Shown here one piece after another: positions 39,742 to 51,620 of a DNA stretch of 64,000 nucleotides. The notes under the pieces are model-generated. The model made no database searches, was not told where the DNA came from, and worked only from the letters and a program-made list of their open reading frames with translations. Within the stretch, counting starts at the first letter, position 1, and each line of letters starts with the position of its first letter. A program made the translations under genes and the position numbers. Source of the DNA: Brachycybe producta (lineage: Eukaryota > Arthropoda > Diplopoda > Playtdesmida > Andrognathidae); NCBI GenBank assembly GCA_036925085.1, contig JAUPFP010000001.1, positions 13,712,854 through 13,776,853 of the forward strand. The letters run 5' to 3'.

Positions 39742-41408
39742 TTGGGGGCGGAAGGCGGAGATCCTCTGGAGACAGAGGAACATAGCGGTAGCGTAGACGG
39801 GAATTTCCCGGAGGAGTGGGTCACGGTGCGGAAACGCCGCAGTGACATTCGTCCGGGAAAATACCCGTTGGAAGACAGTGAGACCGATGGTGATCTCACC
39901 GGGGAGGACGATCGGCCACGGCCGAATGTCCAAGTTTCCACCATTGCTCGTCCGGTCGGACGTGGCAATCAACACCGTAGAGACATGGTGGAAATCCCGG
40001 ATGAGACTGCACGTGAGGGCCGGGCCTTTTTGGCCGGGCTATCCGAGCAGCAACTCATTGAGATTGCCTACGGGATAGATGTCCTTCGTTTGGAAGGACG
40101 ACTGTCCCGGTCGACGATTGCGCCGAGGGTGGCACCTCGGTTTTCACTGTCGCCCGTGCGTGAAGGTGCACGGAGAGAGGAACCACCGGTACAACCCCGA
40201 TTGGTACCTCCGCGGGAAGCACCCAGGCCATCTCCTAGGGGGATTGGCCGGGGAGTTCCTCCCGCACCCGGACAGCAGCCGAGAGTTCAGTTGATGATAC
40301 CCTCGGAAGCTGAGTCCGTGTCTGACGTTTCGGGGAACCGGAGCAGGCAGCCTCGCAGAATTAGCGCCGCTGCTTGGATGCCCACTCCAGCGGTGGTTCA
40401 GGCGTTCTGGTTCTTTAACCCGGTCCACTCCTTTGCTCGTTATGACGGCAGAGAGGACTTGACGCCTTTTCTCCGCAAGTTCGAAGCGAAAGCCCGAGCT
40501 CAGCGCTGGACGGACGAGTCCCGATGCAGTTTCTTTACGTTTCTGGACCGGCGGAGGAGTATTACACCACTTTGGTGGAAACTCTTCCAGACCTGACCTG
40601 GACGGAGCTGAAGGGCACTATGTGTAGCCGCTTCAGCACCAGCAACCAGGCTCGCCTCTGTTTCGGTGAATTTGAGTCGATGAAACAGGGGGCTACAGAG
40701 TCTGTACAGGCATTCTACTGGCGGTTCGTGAAACTGTCCGACCGAGTGTCTCCGGGCGAAGACGAGAGCTGTCGGCTCATACGCTTCAAACGGAAACTCC
40801 TGACGGCCATCACTGATCAATTGATCGGTTGCAAGGCCGGTACGGTAGAAGCATATGCCCGAAAGGCACGGCTGGTTGAGGCCGATTAGCTTCTGGTAGG
40901 TAAATTACCTACCCGTACCAGAGGGGTTCCTCAGGACAGGGCTAGCGCTCAGTCCTCCGGAACCACGGCTAGCTCTTGGAGCTCTGTCAAGGCTTCATCT
41001 TCGAGCCAAATGGGTGCGAAGGCTGCTGCACCGTCCAAGTCGGACAAAGCAGGAGCCAAGACCGGAGGCAAGAAGAAGAAGACGGCAGGCTCTGGCGGAG
41101 GTCAGCCGGCGGCAAAGCCTTGAAGTACGGACCGTACAGGAGATTCACTCCGGCGACTAGGTCCTTGTTTCGGGTGTAACCAGATGGGTCATTTGAGGAA
41201 GGATTGTCCAAAGGCTGCGGCTAAAGGGCAGGTTGCCAGAGTGGTGCCTGACGAGAGTCAGAACCTCCAGCCAACCACTGGCGTTGCGAAAGTTTGGCTG
41301 GAGGGTCGTAAGTACCTGGCCACCGTTCATGATGGCCAGTTCTACTATCGACTCGTGGAGGACGAGGAGAAATCCTCGTTAAACCGCCGCCGGTCGCCAC
41401 CGAACTGA
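39742..41408 (+). pseudogene. gag: Gag of element G
   Basis: The frame opens without a clear ATG and has an Arg/Glu-rich N-terminus, a helical AFLAGLSEQQLIEIAYGI segment, a Pro/Arg-rich linker, then the capsid start WFFNPVHSFARYDGREDL and FLRKFEAKARAQRWTDESRC. A frame change at about 40530-40590 leads to ESVQAFYWRFVKLSDRVS and an end at 40889. A further shifted piece holds the knuckle CFGCNQMGHLRKDC (about 41165-41206). It is the closest relative of element F's Gag in the window. Protease and pol are absent: the sequence is joined to an LTR fragment at about 41533. Confidence 0.75.
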
Positions 41409-41532
41409 GTGGTGTGCGACCGGTAAAGCTTCCAAGCTCAGGTGCCTGTCATGGCCTGAGCTCTGAACGAGGGACGTACCTCCGGGCGGTCTCCAAATAT
41501 GTGGATGTCCTGCATAAGGCAATCTCCGAGAG

Positions 41533-41954
41533 TGTTTTTATAATTGAATAAATTATATATTTATTTTCACTCAACCACTGTGGTACGTGTCTCTTGTTTA
41601 TTTATAATAATTACCATTGGGGAAGTAACCGCAGGGAGGGTGGGGGTTTGCCAGTGGGGTTGCACCGGTACTTCACCGTCCTGTTTCCACCATGCATCTC
41701 GTCATGTCGGCCGGTTCTTTTCATTGTCACCAACGGTGAGATCCACCGGGGATTCACTGTAGGTTCTCCGTCGTGTTCAGCGGCCTTACGACCGTGGATC
41801 ATCGGGGACGACTTCCGTTCGAAGCTACCCATGACACGGACGAGTGCAGGAGGAGGGCTGGCCCACGCAAGGATCCCGTCCCAAGGAAGTCAAGCGACGG
41901 TAAGTTTAAAGAAAATTTGCCGGGGTTATTGTAGCGCCCAGGCGGGTCGTTACA
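41533..41954 (+). repeat. 3' fragment of an LTR (same group as the solo LTR)
   Basis: From GAGTGTTTTTATAATTG to GGGTCGTTACA this aligns with about 37143-37555 of the solo LTR. It directly follows the truncated element G gag, so an internal deletion or recombination removed protease, pol and most of the 3' LTR. Confidence 0.75.
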
Positions 41955-42090
41955 GAGGTGAGGCAGACTAAAGTTAAACATTTCCTTAATAATTTTAAAT
42001 GAGATAAAATTGCATTTTATAATTATTTTAACTCCAGTCAAATAGATTTTCAACAGTGGCATATTTTATAACCTTGTACTATTTTTATTT

Positions 42091-42480
42091 ACTGCATTGA
42101 TGCCTTTCAAACCTCGCCCTAATTTGCATTGACGACTTGCATGACTCACTTACTCCAATATTATTGGTGATTCGTTTTAATATCCGAGTCTTCATTGGTT
42201 ACTATTTTAAAATACTGCATTGACGTCTTTATAACTTTGTCCTATTTTACATTGACATCTCTCATGACCTTCAATTACTTCTATATTATTGGTGCTTCTT
42301 TTTTTTATCTGCGTCATCATTGGTTCATATTTCCAGGTACTGCATGTAGTCTTTCGTAACCTTCAATTACTTCTATATTATTGGTACTTCGTTTTAACAT
42401 ACAGCGCTTCATTGGTTAGTATTTTAGCCTACTGCATTGACGCCTTTCATAACCTTGACCTACTTATTATTATTGCTGTT
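42091..42480. repeat. Diverged tandem repeat of about 90-125 bp
   Basis: ACTGCATTGA(C/T)GCCTTTCA-like starts occur at 42091, 42214, 42339 and 42431. Each unit continues with CATGACCTTCAATTACTTC-like and ATATTATTGGTGCTTCG-like segments. It lies just upstream of the polymerase remnant. Confidence 0.6.
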
Positions 42481-42999
42481 TTGTTTTCAGTCTTTACTGA
42501 ATGCTATTTTCAGCAGGGGGCAATTTTTAGTATACAAAGGCTAACTTTTCATCCTAAAATTCACGCATCAACTTTAATTCTGAATTTCCTCAACGAAAAC
42601 TTACATTCACTTACTATTCACATCTAAACATCCTACTTTCCACGAGCATCAACGCTTCAAAAATACTTTTTTTTTACTGTGGTCGCTGTTATTTTTGCCA
42701 ACTGCAATTCAATCTGTAAAACACTTTGTTCTTCAAAAGTTGAACAGCTATAACACATAATTGCATCAAAACAAGGCAGGACAATAAGGATGCCATTGGT
42801 GAGTTTACTTTTATACCACAAACGAATCTCTCCTTTTTACAATTTTTTTTTATTTGATGAGTAATTTTCATTAGTTATTCGTGATCCCATACACATTTTC
42901 AAAGTTTACAATAAAGGCAATATTGTTTCTTAGAAAAATTCTGAAAAAAATATTGATAGACTTGACGGTAGAAACCGAAGTAACTAGTCCAAAAACAAA

Positions 43000-45900
43000 A
43001 AAAGCAGCAGCATAATCTCAAGCCACAAAACGTAAAGCGAATGTGGTAAGTGATGCAGGACCTTCTACCACTGTAAATGAAGACGTGATTAAAGATTGGT
43101 TTGGACGTCAGTATTATGAAACTTATTATGCATCACTCAAGAAATAAAACGGTACTTGTGAGAATGTAAAATGCAGATTTTAAGCGCGATAGAAGCTTTT
43201 ATTAATAGAGGCTTGGGTTGGGTTATCGATTCCATCGAAGACATCAATATCAAAACTGGCAAATACACACTGTATAAAGGTGGATGTTCAGGTAAACTTC
43301 CCATTTCCTTAAATAATAAGAAATCTATTGTAAATATCACATCCAAAAATGCCAATTGATTTTTATGGTGTGTACTAGCTCATTTACATCCTGACCCATT
43401 CCACAAAAATCCAAATAGATTGAGTCACTATAAAAAATTAGAAGGCACGCTCGATACAACCATGCTTGAATACCCCGTCCCGTGGCTTTAAATCAAATCT
43501 CAAAGTTCGAAATTGCAAATAATCTAAAAATTATTGTTTGTGGCTACGATAAATTTGTCGTTCCTCTTCACTTAAGTAATTTCAGTTCAAATAGAAAAAT
43601 TAATCATCTTCTTCAAGACAAACATTACTTTCTAATTCAAAATATTGCACGATTAATGGGTCATGTTGGATTTAAAAAGAATTTTTTGTTACCAATGTTA
43701 TAAAGGGTTTTATCTGTTGAAAGCGCTTTAGAAAGGCAACATCTTATGTGGGAAGAGCATACATCGGCAAAAATTCTTTTACCAGGCAAAGCAAATTGCA
43801 TTTTAAAATTTAACGATTTTCATAAGGCTTTGCATTGCCTTTAAATAGCTTATTTTGATTTCGAAAGCCTAATCCAAAAAGTCAGTGGTCCAGCACAAAA
43901 TCCGAGTACCTCCTATACAAAAAACATCCAGATACAGGAAGCTTCCCCTTATTCTTACGTCATCGTTGATTATCACAATAAGGTTGTCTCTCACGAGTGT
44001 AAAAGGTCCCAAGATCCTGCTTATGAACTTGTCATGACCTTACGAGACAAAGCCAGCGAATTGTTGAAATCGAACCAAATAGAGCCTATGGCCATGATGA
44101 ACAAAGACGAAAAAAAATTTCAGAAACCAACCCATTGCTATGCTTGTCAGACGAGCTTAACGAATTTACTATGGGAAAAGTAAGAAATCATGGTCACCAT
44201 CTCCTAAAAAATAATTATAGAGGTGCCGCATGCTTCAGTTGCAATGCCACTTTACATGACCACTTTTTACTTACCATGCTTCGCTCATTGTTTACGTTCG
44301 TATAACGAGCATTTTATCGTTAGAGCCCTAGGTAGGATTAAAACAGAAAAAATCCATTAGCATTATTTCTTTGAGTATTGAACGTTATACAAGTTTCATC
44401 GTCGATGATCTCGTGGTCCTAGACAATTTTCAATTCTTATCTGCCCCGCTCCACTCGCAACCATCGCCCAAAATCTTCCTAAGGAAAAATTTAATTGCAT
44501 TTCTTGGTATTTTAAGACCCTGCAAAAATCGATCTCATGACGCAAAAAGGATTTTTTTCCTTATGAACACTTGGACAGTCACTCAAAATTTGATGCAGTG
44601 GGTATTCCTGATAAAGTTTTTTTTAACAATATGCTCAATGAAGAAGGAATATCCGACAATTACAAGCACGTAAAAAATGTATTCGAGTTGTTCAGATGCA
44701 AAACTGGGAGACTATCACGATATTTATTTAAGAAGCGATTGTCTCATTTTGGCCAATGTTTTCGAACATTTTCGAACTATTTCTTTTAAAAGTTTTGGCC
44801 TTCATTCCACGCATTATTTCATTTCACCCATGTATGCTTGGCCTGCCGCTTTGAAATACACTAAAGTTGAGTTGGAGTTAGTTACAGATTACAATATGCA
44901 CCTATCTATCGAAAGAGATATCCGTGGAGGTGTTTCTGTTGCCAGTCACAGATAGGCAAAAGCAAACAATATTTAAATTATTACAATCCGTCACAGCCTA
45001 AATCTTATACTGCCTAATGATATTACAATTCCCTGTATGCTACGGCAATATGTGAACCCATGTCCATGAAAGATTTTCAATGGCTCGATGAAAATGAGAT
45101 CGAAACTTTCGACGTTCATTTCACTAGCCCAGATGGCCAAAAGAGATACATATTAGAAGTGGATCTCGATTATCCCGGAGAGTTACATTTTGATCACAGC
45201 AACTACTCTCTTTGTAAAAAAAGACTCGATATGCTATCCTCTTATGCTAGCCCTTTTAAAAAATAAAAGGAAAAGAACCCAAAAATTACAAATCAAAGAA
45301 ACTCGTTCCTAATCTATCAAACAAAGTTTTGTCAATCACGCTAGAAATTTACAATATGAAATTAACCGAAATTCATTGTGGTCTTTCTTTTACCCAAGGC
45401 AAGTAGTTAAAATCTTATATAGAATTTAACATCGTCATGCGTATACTGGCAAAAGATAATTTTGAAAATTAATGCCAAACTTGTTAATAAAGAAGAACGA
45501 TGTCTAAAATTATTCCGCAAAGCAAATTTAGTTTCATTTCACATTAATGACAAGAACCTCACTGTTTTTAAAATGAAAATATGGTACATTTATTTTAAAA
45601 AGCCATTGTATACGGGTTTACTGAACTAGAAATATCAAAGTTGTTCATGTATGAATTTTATTATCATGTTCTGAAATCAAATTATCCAGGAAATAGATTG
45701 AAATTATTGTATACGGTAAGGAAACTTTCATCATGCACATTCAAACGAAAGATCTGTATCATGACATGCTGCATTGCTGCATTACCAGTATCATTTGGAT
45801 ACGAGTGACTTTCCAAAAATTCACTTTCTGCATTCTCTTAAAACAAACAAGTTATGGGAAAAGTTAAAGACGAAATGAATGGCGAACCTATTTCGGAATT

Positions 45901-46130
45901 TGTGGCCTTACATTCTAAAACGTATTCCGTACAGTTAAATAGCTGTAAGTATAAACGTAAAGCTAAAGGTATTAAAAAACAAATTGTTAAATCTCACTTC
46001 CATCATGATATGTACATTGAACCTTTGCATCAATCCATCCCGAATAGAGTAATTCAAAAACAAATCATGTCTAAAATGCATGATTTACACTCTAGAAATG
46101 AACAAGATAAGTCTCACCACATTCAATGAT
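43000..46130 (+). pseudogene. polB: Family B DNA polymerase remnant (Polinton/Maverick-like)
   Basis: This is the remains of a protein-primed type B DNA polymerase, the replication enzyme of Polinton/Maverick-class elements and related viruses. In order: an N-terminal region with GLGWVIDSIEDINIKTG; an exonuclease motif YFDFESL (about 43850-43875); a Cys pair region (CYACQTS); TLGDYHDIYLRSDCLILANV-like text around 44680-44760 in two frames; HYFISPMYAWPAALKYT and LVTDYNMHLSIERDIRGG (44677-44955); a palm/finger part at 45060-45266; and a C-terminal part at 45854-46129. At the catalytic palm motif near 45716-45730 a base is missing and the second aspartate position reads Glu. Many stops and frame changes make it dead. 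No capsid or Polinton integrase was found nearby. Confidence 0.7.
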
Positions 46131-46479
46131 AAACGTTACATTGAGAATGACGAAATTACTACCCTCGTTTATGGTTATTTTTCGATTTAAACAAAATTTA
46201 GATGAAATCTATTATTATTCCTTATAGAACCTGTCATAATGGTTAGCAGATTAAGCGATACTATTAGGTGTTGCAATAACACCCACAAACACCTAACATA
46301 GATTAATTTTTATAGATTACAAAAAATTAAAATAAAGAAAAAGTGATATAAACCAAAAAAAAAATATAATAATCATAAATATACTTGTAAAATAGTGGGT
46401 AATAATGAATCATACTTTTGATAAATATTAAAAATGTAAACAAAGTACCCATAACAGGTATTTGACTAGAAGGTGTAAT

Positions 46480-46500
46480 ATAACTGTTAGGTGTAGCATA
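46480..46500. repeat. Palindromic GTTAGGTGT element split by the Tc1-like transposon
   Basis: GTTAGGTGTAGCATA ends at 46500 and CACCTAACAAG resumes after the transposon at 48083, so the empty site would read as a GTTAGGTGT/ACACCTAAC inverted repeat. The same motif occurs at 27711, about 27769, 46264 and 57282. Confidence 0.55.
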
Positions 46501-46502
46501 TA

Positions 46503-48080
46503 CAGTCCCTGGCCACATTATTAGACCCACCCCATTTTTTTATGATTTACTGACTTCCCAAGTACCAGATTTATTTTATGGCTCATCTATTGTTGTCAAA
46601 ATCAATTGAAATGTTAAGAAAAATGTCCTCTATTAAATAAATGCTTTTATTTTGATGCATCCACACACTTGCTATTCAAAATGACCTTGTTTTTTTTTGT
46701 GATTGTAAACTTTAATTTAAACATTGTCAGTTTTATTTTAATGTGTTTTGTGTGATACACACAGGACAACATGGGTAAAACTAGTGATTTAACACCTCGA
46801 AAGATTTCCGCAGTTAAGACTCTAATTGGCACCGAAAATTATTCTAATCGAGAAATTTCAAGAAGGTTGGAGATTTCTGAGTCATCTGTAAGAAGAATTA
46901 AGAAGAAAATTGATCTAAAGGAGGAGTTCGGACCTCAAAGAAAAAAAATGTTTCCGAAAACCCATCCTAACGCCAAGAGCAAAACGCTGCTTAAAAAAGA
47001 TTTGCCTGGAGAACCGGTTTGCTACTACAAAAGAAATTAAATCCAAGCTGGAAAGCAACAAAATTCTTGTCTCAGAAAGAACTGTTAGGCATAAACTTTC
47101 AGAAATGAATTTTAAGGCCCACAGACCATCTCGAAAGTCCAAATTAACTGCGGCTATGACAACAAAACGTTTCAAGTGGGCAAAGGATCACAAAAACCAA
47201 AGTTTAGACTTCTGGAAATCAGTAAATATTGACAATTGTGTATTTAAAAAAACAACTGTCTATTCTGAATTAAAATTTGCTCCAAAATCGACCTTTGCGC
47301 TTTGTTTTAGGTATGTTTTAGTGATGAGAGCACTTTTGAGATCTTGTCCAACAAATCACAGTTTGTGCGAAGACACCCTAATGAAAAATACCATCCAGAT
47401 TGTGTCATACAGTCTGTGAAACATCCCACCAAAGTAATGATTTAGTCTGTTATCAGTAGCAAGGGCACTGGGCGTGTGTATGTGGTTAAAGGGACAATGC
47501 GCCAGGACCAGTACAAAGAGTTTGCTAAGAAATTGGTTTCCAAATGGAGAGTCCTTCGTTTTTATGCAGGATGGAGCTCCATGTCATACTGCAAAATCTG
47601 TAAAAGCTGTTTTGGAGGAAAACAGTGTTCCTATCTTGCCTTGGCCTGGAAACTCACCGGATATGAATCCAATAGAAAATGTGTGGGAGTTGATGAAGAG
47701 AGAAGTTGCAAAGGAGGTGATTACAACAAAACATCGCCTTATTGAAAAAAATCATTGATGTCAGGAATCATCACCCACAAATGCAGGAGACAGTTCAGGC
47801 ATGCATTAATAGCATGCCAAGAATCGAGGCTTTAATCGCTGCCAAAGGTGGTTTAACAAAATATTAAAAAATGTAAGTTTTTCTACAAATTTGTGTTATT
47901 TTATGAAAATGAATAAATATTTAATGAATACTAAGAAAACTGTGTTATTAATTAACAGTGGCCAAAAAATAAAAAAACACTGCTATAAACTTGTATACAA
48001 AGAATAGTTGTCATCTTTGTCAACTGAAGATGCATCTAACCAAAAATTTTAGGTGCGTCTAATAATTTGGCCGGGGACTG
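46503..48080 (+). mobile_element. Tc1-like (DD34E) transposon, inactive
   Basis: Terminal inverted repeats begin CAGTCCCTGGCCACATTATTAGAC on the left and end GTCTAATAATTTGGCCGGGGACTG on the right. Both sides have the TA duplication typical of Tc1/mariner (46501-46502 and 48081-48082). It is 1578 bp with one broken transposase gene. Confidence 0.88.
46771..47867 (+). pseudogene. Tc1-like transposase
   Basis: It starts MGKTSDLTPRKISAVKTLIG with a helix-turn-helix (NREISRRLEISESSVRRI). The catalytic part carries the first Asp in an SDES context (about 47319-47330), the second in FMQDGAPCHTAKSVKAVLEE, and the Glu in NSPDMNPIENVWELMKRE. There are 34 residues between the second Asp and the Glu, hence DD34E. 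Frameshifts near 46960, 47270, 47545 and 47750 and a stop near 47443 break it. The ORF would end at 47867 (LTKY). It would cut and paste the element at its terminal repeats if intact. Confidence 0.88.
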
Positions 48081-48082
48081 TA

Positions 48083-49090
48083 CACCTAACAAGAAAATAA
48101 CACCTTCATTATTACAACTTACCGATCGATCATCGATCGTCGATAGGAGTAATGTGAATGTTAAAATAAAAAATAACTAAAGAAAATTAATTAGTTAACG
48201 GTCGTTGGAGCCTGCAATCAGCTGATATTAAATTTCTATATCATACGACTGCTTTAATGGTTCCAATGTCCATTTATGGGGACACAATTTTATTTTCTCT
48301 CTCTGGTCTGTTTTTGGGGTGCAAAGTGCACCATTTTCAATATCAATGTCAATAACATGAAATCACAGTCATTAACAAATGACGTATGATTTCAACATAG
48401 CGATCATAGGGTACAAGGTCAAGTAGCTTACTATACAACTCTGGGCCAGTATGTAGCCCTGATTACCAACCACACAATAAGTCCACATGATAATCATGTG
48501 AACAATCCAAGGGTTAGGTGACCAATACGAGGCAAATTAATTTTACGACAAATAAAAAATTGAAGAGATAGTTGAAAGCCGGACTCGCTCGAGGAAGGAC
48601 GTTTGTGTGTCAGACAACAAGTGGTACCAAATAAAAGGTGGATTACAAACAGGAAAAGGGGGATACTCTGGAAAAACAATTACGACAATACTACAGGCCT
48701 CCTCGCAAGACAGATGGACAGAGAGAGAGAGAAAGAGTGTGTGTCAAGTGATGACGTGTTTTTGTGTTCTCCGTGTTGTTTTCATCCGAGTGTATTATTC
48801 TATTCGCGAATTTCCATATGTGTTTGTTTTGTGTTGATTTTGACATTTAAATTGACGTTCTAACTTTCTTATCAAATATATCTGGACTATTACAAGAAAC
48901 TAATGGTGTTTATGTGTCTGACAACCCTTTTAAAGTGATTAACCTAAAGGCGTGAGTGAGGGATCTGGTGGTGGTAATAGTAAGGGTTATGCCCACCCAG
49001 TAATACTGGTTGGACACCAACCTTTCCCCCCTCCCTTATAACCCTTATCTTACCTGGTAATCCAGGTTCTCTTCCTCTCTATGAGGTTCT
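48083..49090. other. Noncoding stretch between the Tc1-like element and the LINE
   Basis: No supportable gene. The palindrome CGATCGATCATCGATCGTCGAT lies near 48123-48144. From about 48900 the sequence may already belong to the LINE 5' region. Confidence 0.4.
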
Positions 49091-49249
49091 TGTAATATTT
49101 CTTCTTTCTTTATTCTATTTAACTTTATTCTATTTAACTTCCTTTATCTTTGGCCAAAATTACAGCTTTCACACACCAACTAACCCACACCCTATTTGGC
49201 CTACACTAACGGTCACATTCTAACATTCCATACACATTACACACCCACA

Positions 49250-49930
49250 CATCCATTAGGTTGCATTCTCATACTGGGTGCATTATAACACAAGAGCAAT
49301 TTTCTCACCCACACCCAATTCTACTCCCTGCTAGGGCACTTTCCCATGCTGGGTGCATCTTAATACACTGCCTCCTGGGTGGAACCTAACACACTGCCTT
49401 TGGGTGCATTCCCACACTCGTCATCCCAACACAAATTTTACACCTTTCTTCACAATATTTACCCAACTCTAAACCCAACTAACCACCTCCTCACACACCC
49501 AGGCCCGACCCCGGTTAGGTGCATTCTCATACTAGGTGCATCCTGACACTTCTCTACAAATCTATCTATTCACCTTTCATAAATTTCACACCTTTCATCA
49601 CAATATCTACCCAACTCTAAACCCACCTTCTTGCACACCCTGATCCGACCTTCTTTGGTTTATCCTCATGCTAGGTGCATCCTAACACTTACAATATCTC
49701 ATCCATTCACCTCACAAACCAAACCTCTCCTCACTTAGGGTGCCTTCCTACCCAAGGTGCATTCTACCACATCTCCCATACATACTCCACAACACACTTA
49801 GGGTTCATTCCTATTCAGGGTGCATCCTAGCACACCCCCTCACACAACCCCTTTACAAACTTGGGGTGCACTCCCAAACACCGTGTACATATAAACATAA
49901 ACCCACTCCAGTCCACCCTATACACCACGC
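49250..49930 (+). repeat. Degenerate GGGTGCATTCC/GGTGCATCCTAACAC repeats before the LINE
   Basis: Paired words of the form GGTGCATTCTCATACTAGGTG followed by GCATCCTAACAC recur about eight times, at roughly 49258, 49333, 49401, 49515, 49653, 49735, 49799 and 49865. Spacing is 65-140 bp. They end 30-90 bp before the first ORF of the LINE, so they are probably its 5' untranslated region or promoter units. Confidence 0.6.
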
Positions 49931-49962
49931 ACTACCCTACCTTCTGTCACTGTTCGGGAGTA

Positions 49963-51586
49963 TGGCAGCCGGGGGACTAGACCCTGACCTCACCAGGATC
50001 CCCAAATCCCTGAGGGCGGAATTCTCTAAATGTTGGACTCTACGGCATGACGATGTGGTAGCCGAGACAATGCGGCTAGTGAAAGAGGCGGGAATAGAAG
50101 CCTCAGAGAAACGACAGCTACGAGAAGACACTACGGGAGCTGCAAGCCGACCTCTGTTCTTCGATACTTCTAGGAAGGGTGGAAGACGACCTGGTGAATA
50201 CAGACAAGGGTACCGAACACAGTACAGCTAGGCGGCAGACTCGAGCAGCGTCGAAGCGAATGGGAGGCCCGACATCTTCGGGCACAGACTGCGAATTAAC
50301 CATAGACAGAAAGGCCACTGAGACAGTCGATATTGTGGATGGACCGGAGGCGCCTGACTATTTTAACCTGCCAGTTAGCAACATTTTGTAGCTGGTGTTC
50401 AAACATATAGTTGCCATACGAGGGGCGACTTTGGTCAAAACCGGCACCAAACTCACTTTTCATCGAGAACACCAGGAAAAACTCCTTAAGGCATGTGTTG
50501 TTCTCAATGACAGCAACCAAAAGCTGTCTCTAGAGCTAGCCCATGCGCAAAGCCACAAACACTCACAAGCCACCCAAGAGGGCCTGCCGGGAAGAGGCAG
50601 CGGACACCAACCCAACGGAATGGCCACAAGTACCCCACCACCACAGACCCCAGATGGAATCGGACACAGAAGGTGAACAACAGCAAGCAAGTCCTACAAC
50701 ATATGCATCCGTGGTACGCGGCGACAAAGCTGAGGATTGGACAACGGTGACGAGGCGATGCCGCAAACCCCAACCTCAACAACAACAACCTGATGACCTT
50801 ACATACAGTGTCCTAAACAAACCAAAGACGGCCCCGGGAGCATCCTATGCTATCATCATGAAAGCACCTGAGTCCGGAGCTACCCCACGAGCAATCGGGG
50901 CTCAGCTCCAAAGATTTCTCTCAAAGATGTCGGCGGCAGCTTCAAGTTGATTCGTGAGAGCAAAGACGGAGGGCTTATCATTGAGTCATACAGACTGCCA
51001 ACGCAACAAGCTGCTCGAACTACTACATGGGGACCCGGAGTTCACCACAAGGCCATTGGCTAAGAGACATCCCAAGCTGGCGGTTATCGGCATCGATGCA
51101 AAATTACAAGACAAGGAGATCCTGTCCCTAATTGCTAATAATAACGACAATATGGCGACAACGGTCGGCGGAACAAAGGAGCTGGAAACGTCTCTGCGTA
51201 TAGTGGGTCGTAGGCCATGAAGAGTCGAATGCAAAACGAATGTCATCATCGCGATGCCCCCTGGACTTTACAAGGAGTGCATGGCAGCTGGATTCATCAA
51301 TGTAGGCTGGACAACGCATAGAGCCGAAGAATTTGCGGACGTCACCCGGTGTTACCAGTGCAGTGGTTATGGACACCTCGCAAGAGACTGCAAGGGCACC
51401 ACGGTCTGCTTTCGATGTGGGGGCAACCACATAGCACGCGACTGCAAGAGGACTAATCTTGATTGCATCAACTGCCGAAGGAAGAAGTGGCACTTAGATG
51501 CCACGCATTCACTGATCCCAAATGCCCTGTCTTCCTGGCAGAAGTGGAAAAAAATGAAGTCCAGAACTGATTATGAAGGCCAGTAA
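49963..51586 (+). pseudogene. LINE ORF1 (Gag-like, three zinc knuckles)
   Basis: It starts MAAGGLDPDLTRIPKSLRAE at 49963. The protein then continues in changing frames: an acidic/polar N-terminal half, a TYASVVRGDKAEDWTTVTRR segment near 50690, an RNA-binding-like region (VIGIDAKLQDKEILSLIANN), and a C-terminal set of CCHC-type knuckles, CYQCSGYGHLARDC and CFRCGGNHIARDC with a third at CINCRR. Stops near 50391, 50676, 50950 and 51220 and several frame changes disable it. Three knuckles in ORF1 are typical of I, R1, LOA and Jockey-group LINEs, where the protein packages the element RNA. Confidence 0.75.
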
Positions 51587-51620
51587 GGCCATCCAAGTAT
51601 AGCCGCTCAGGAGTCCAATC

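Noticed and set aside
48123..48144. CGATCGATCATCGATCGTCGAT run as a regulatory site
   Set aside because: A simple short palindromic repeat with no neighbouring gene; not enough to call a site.
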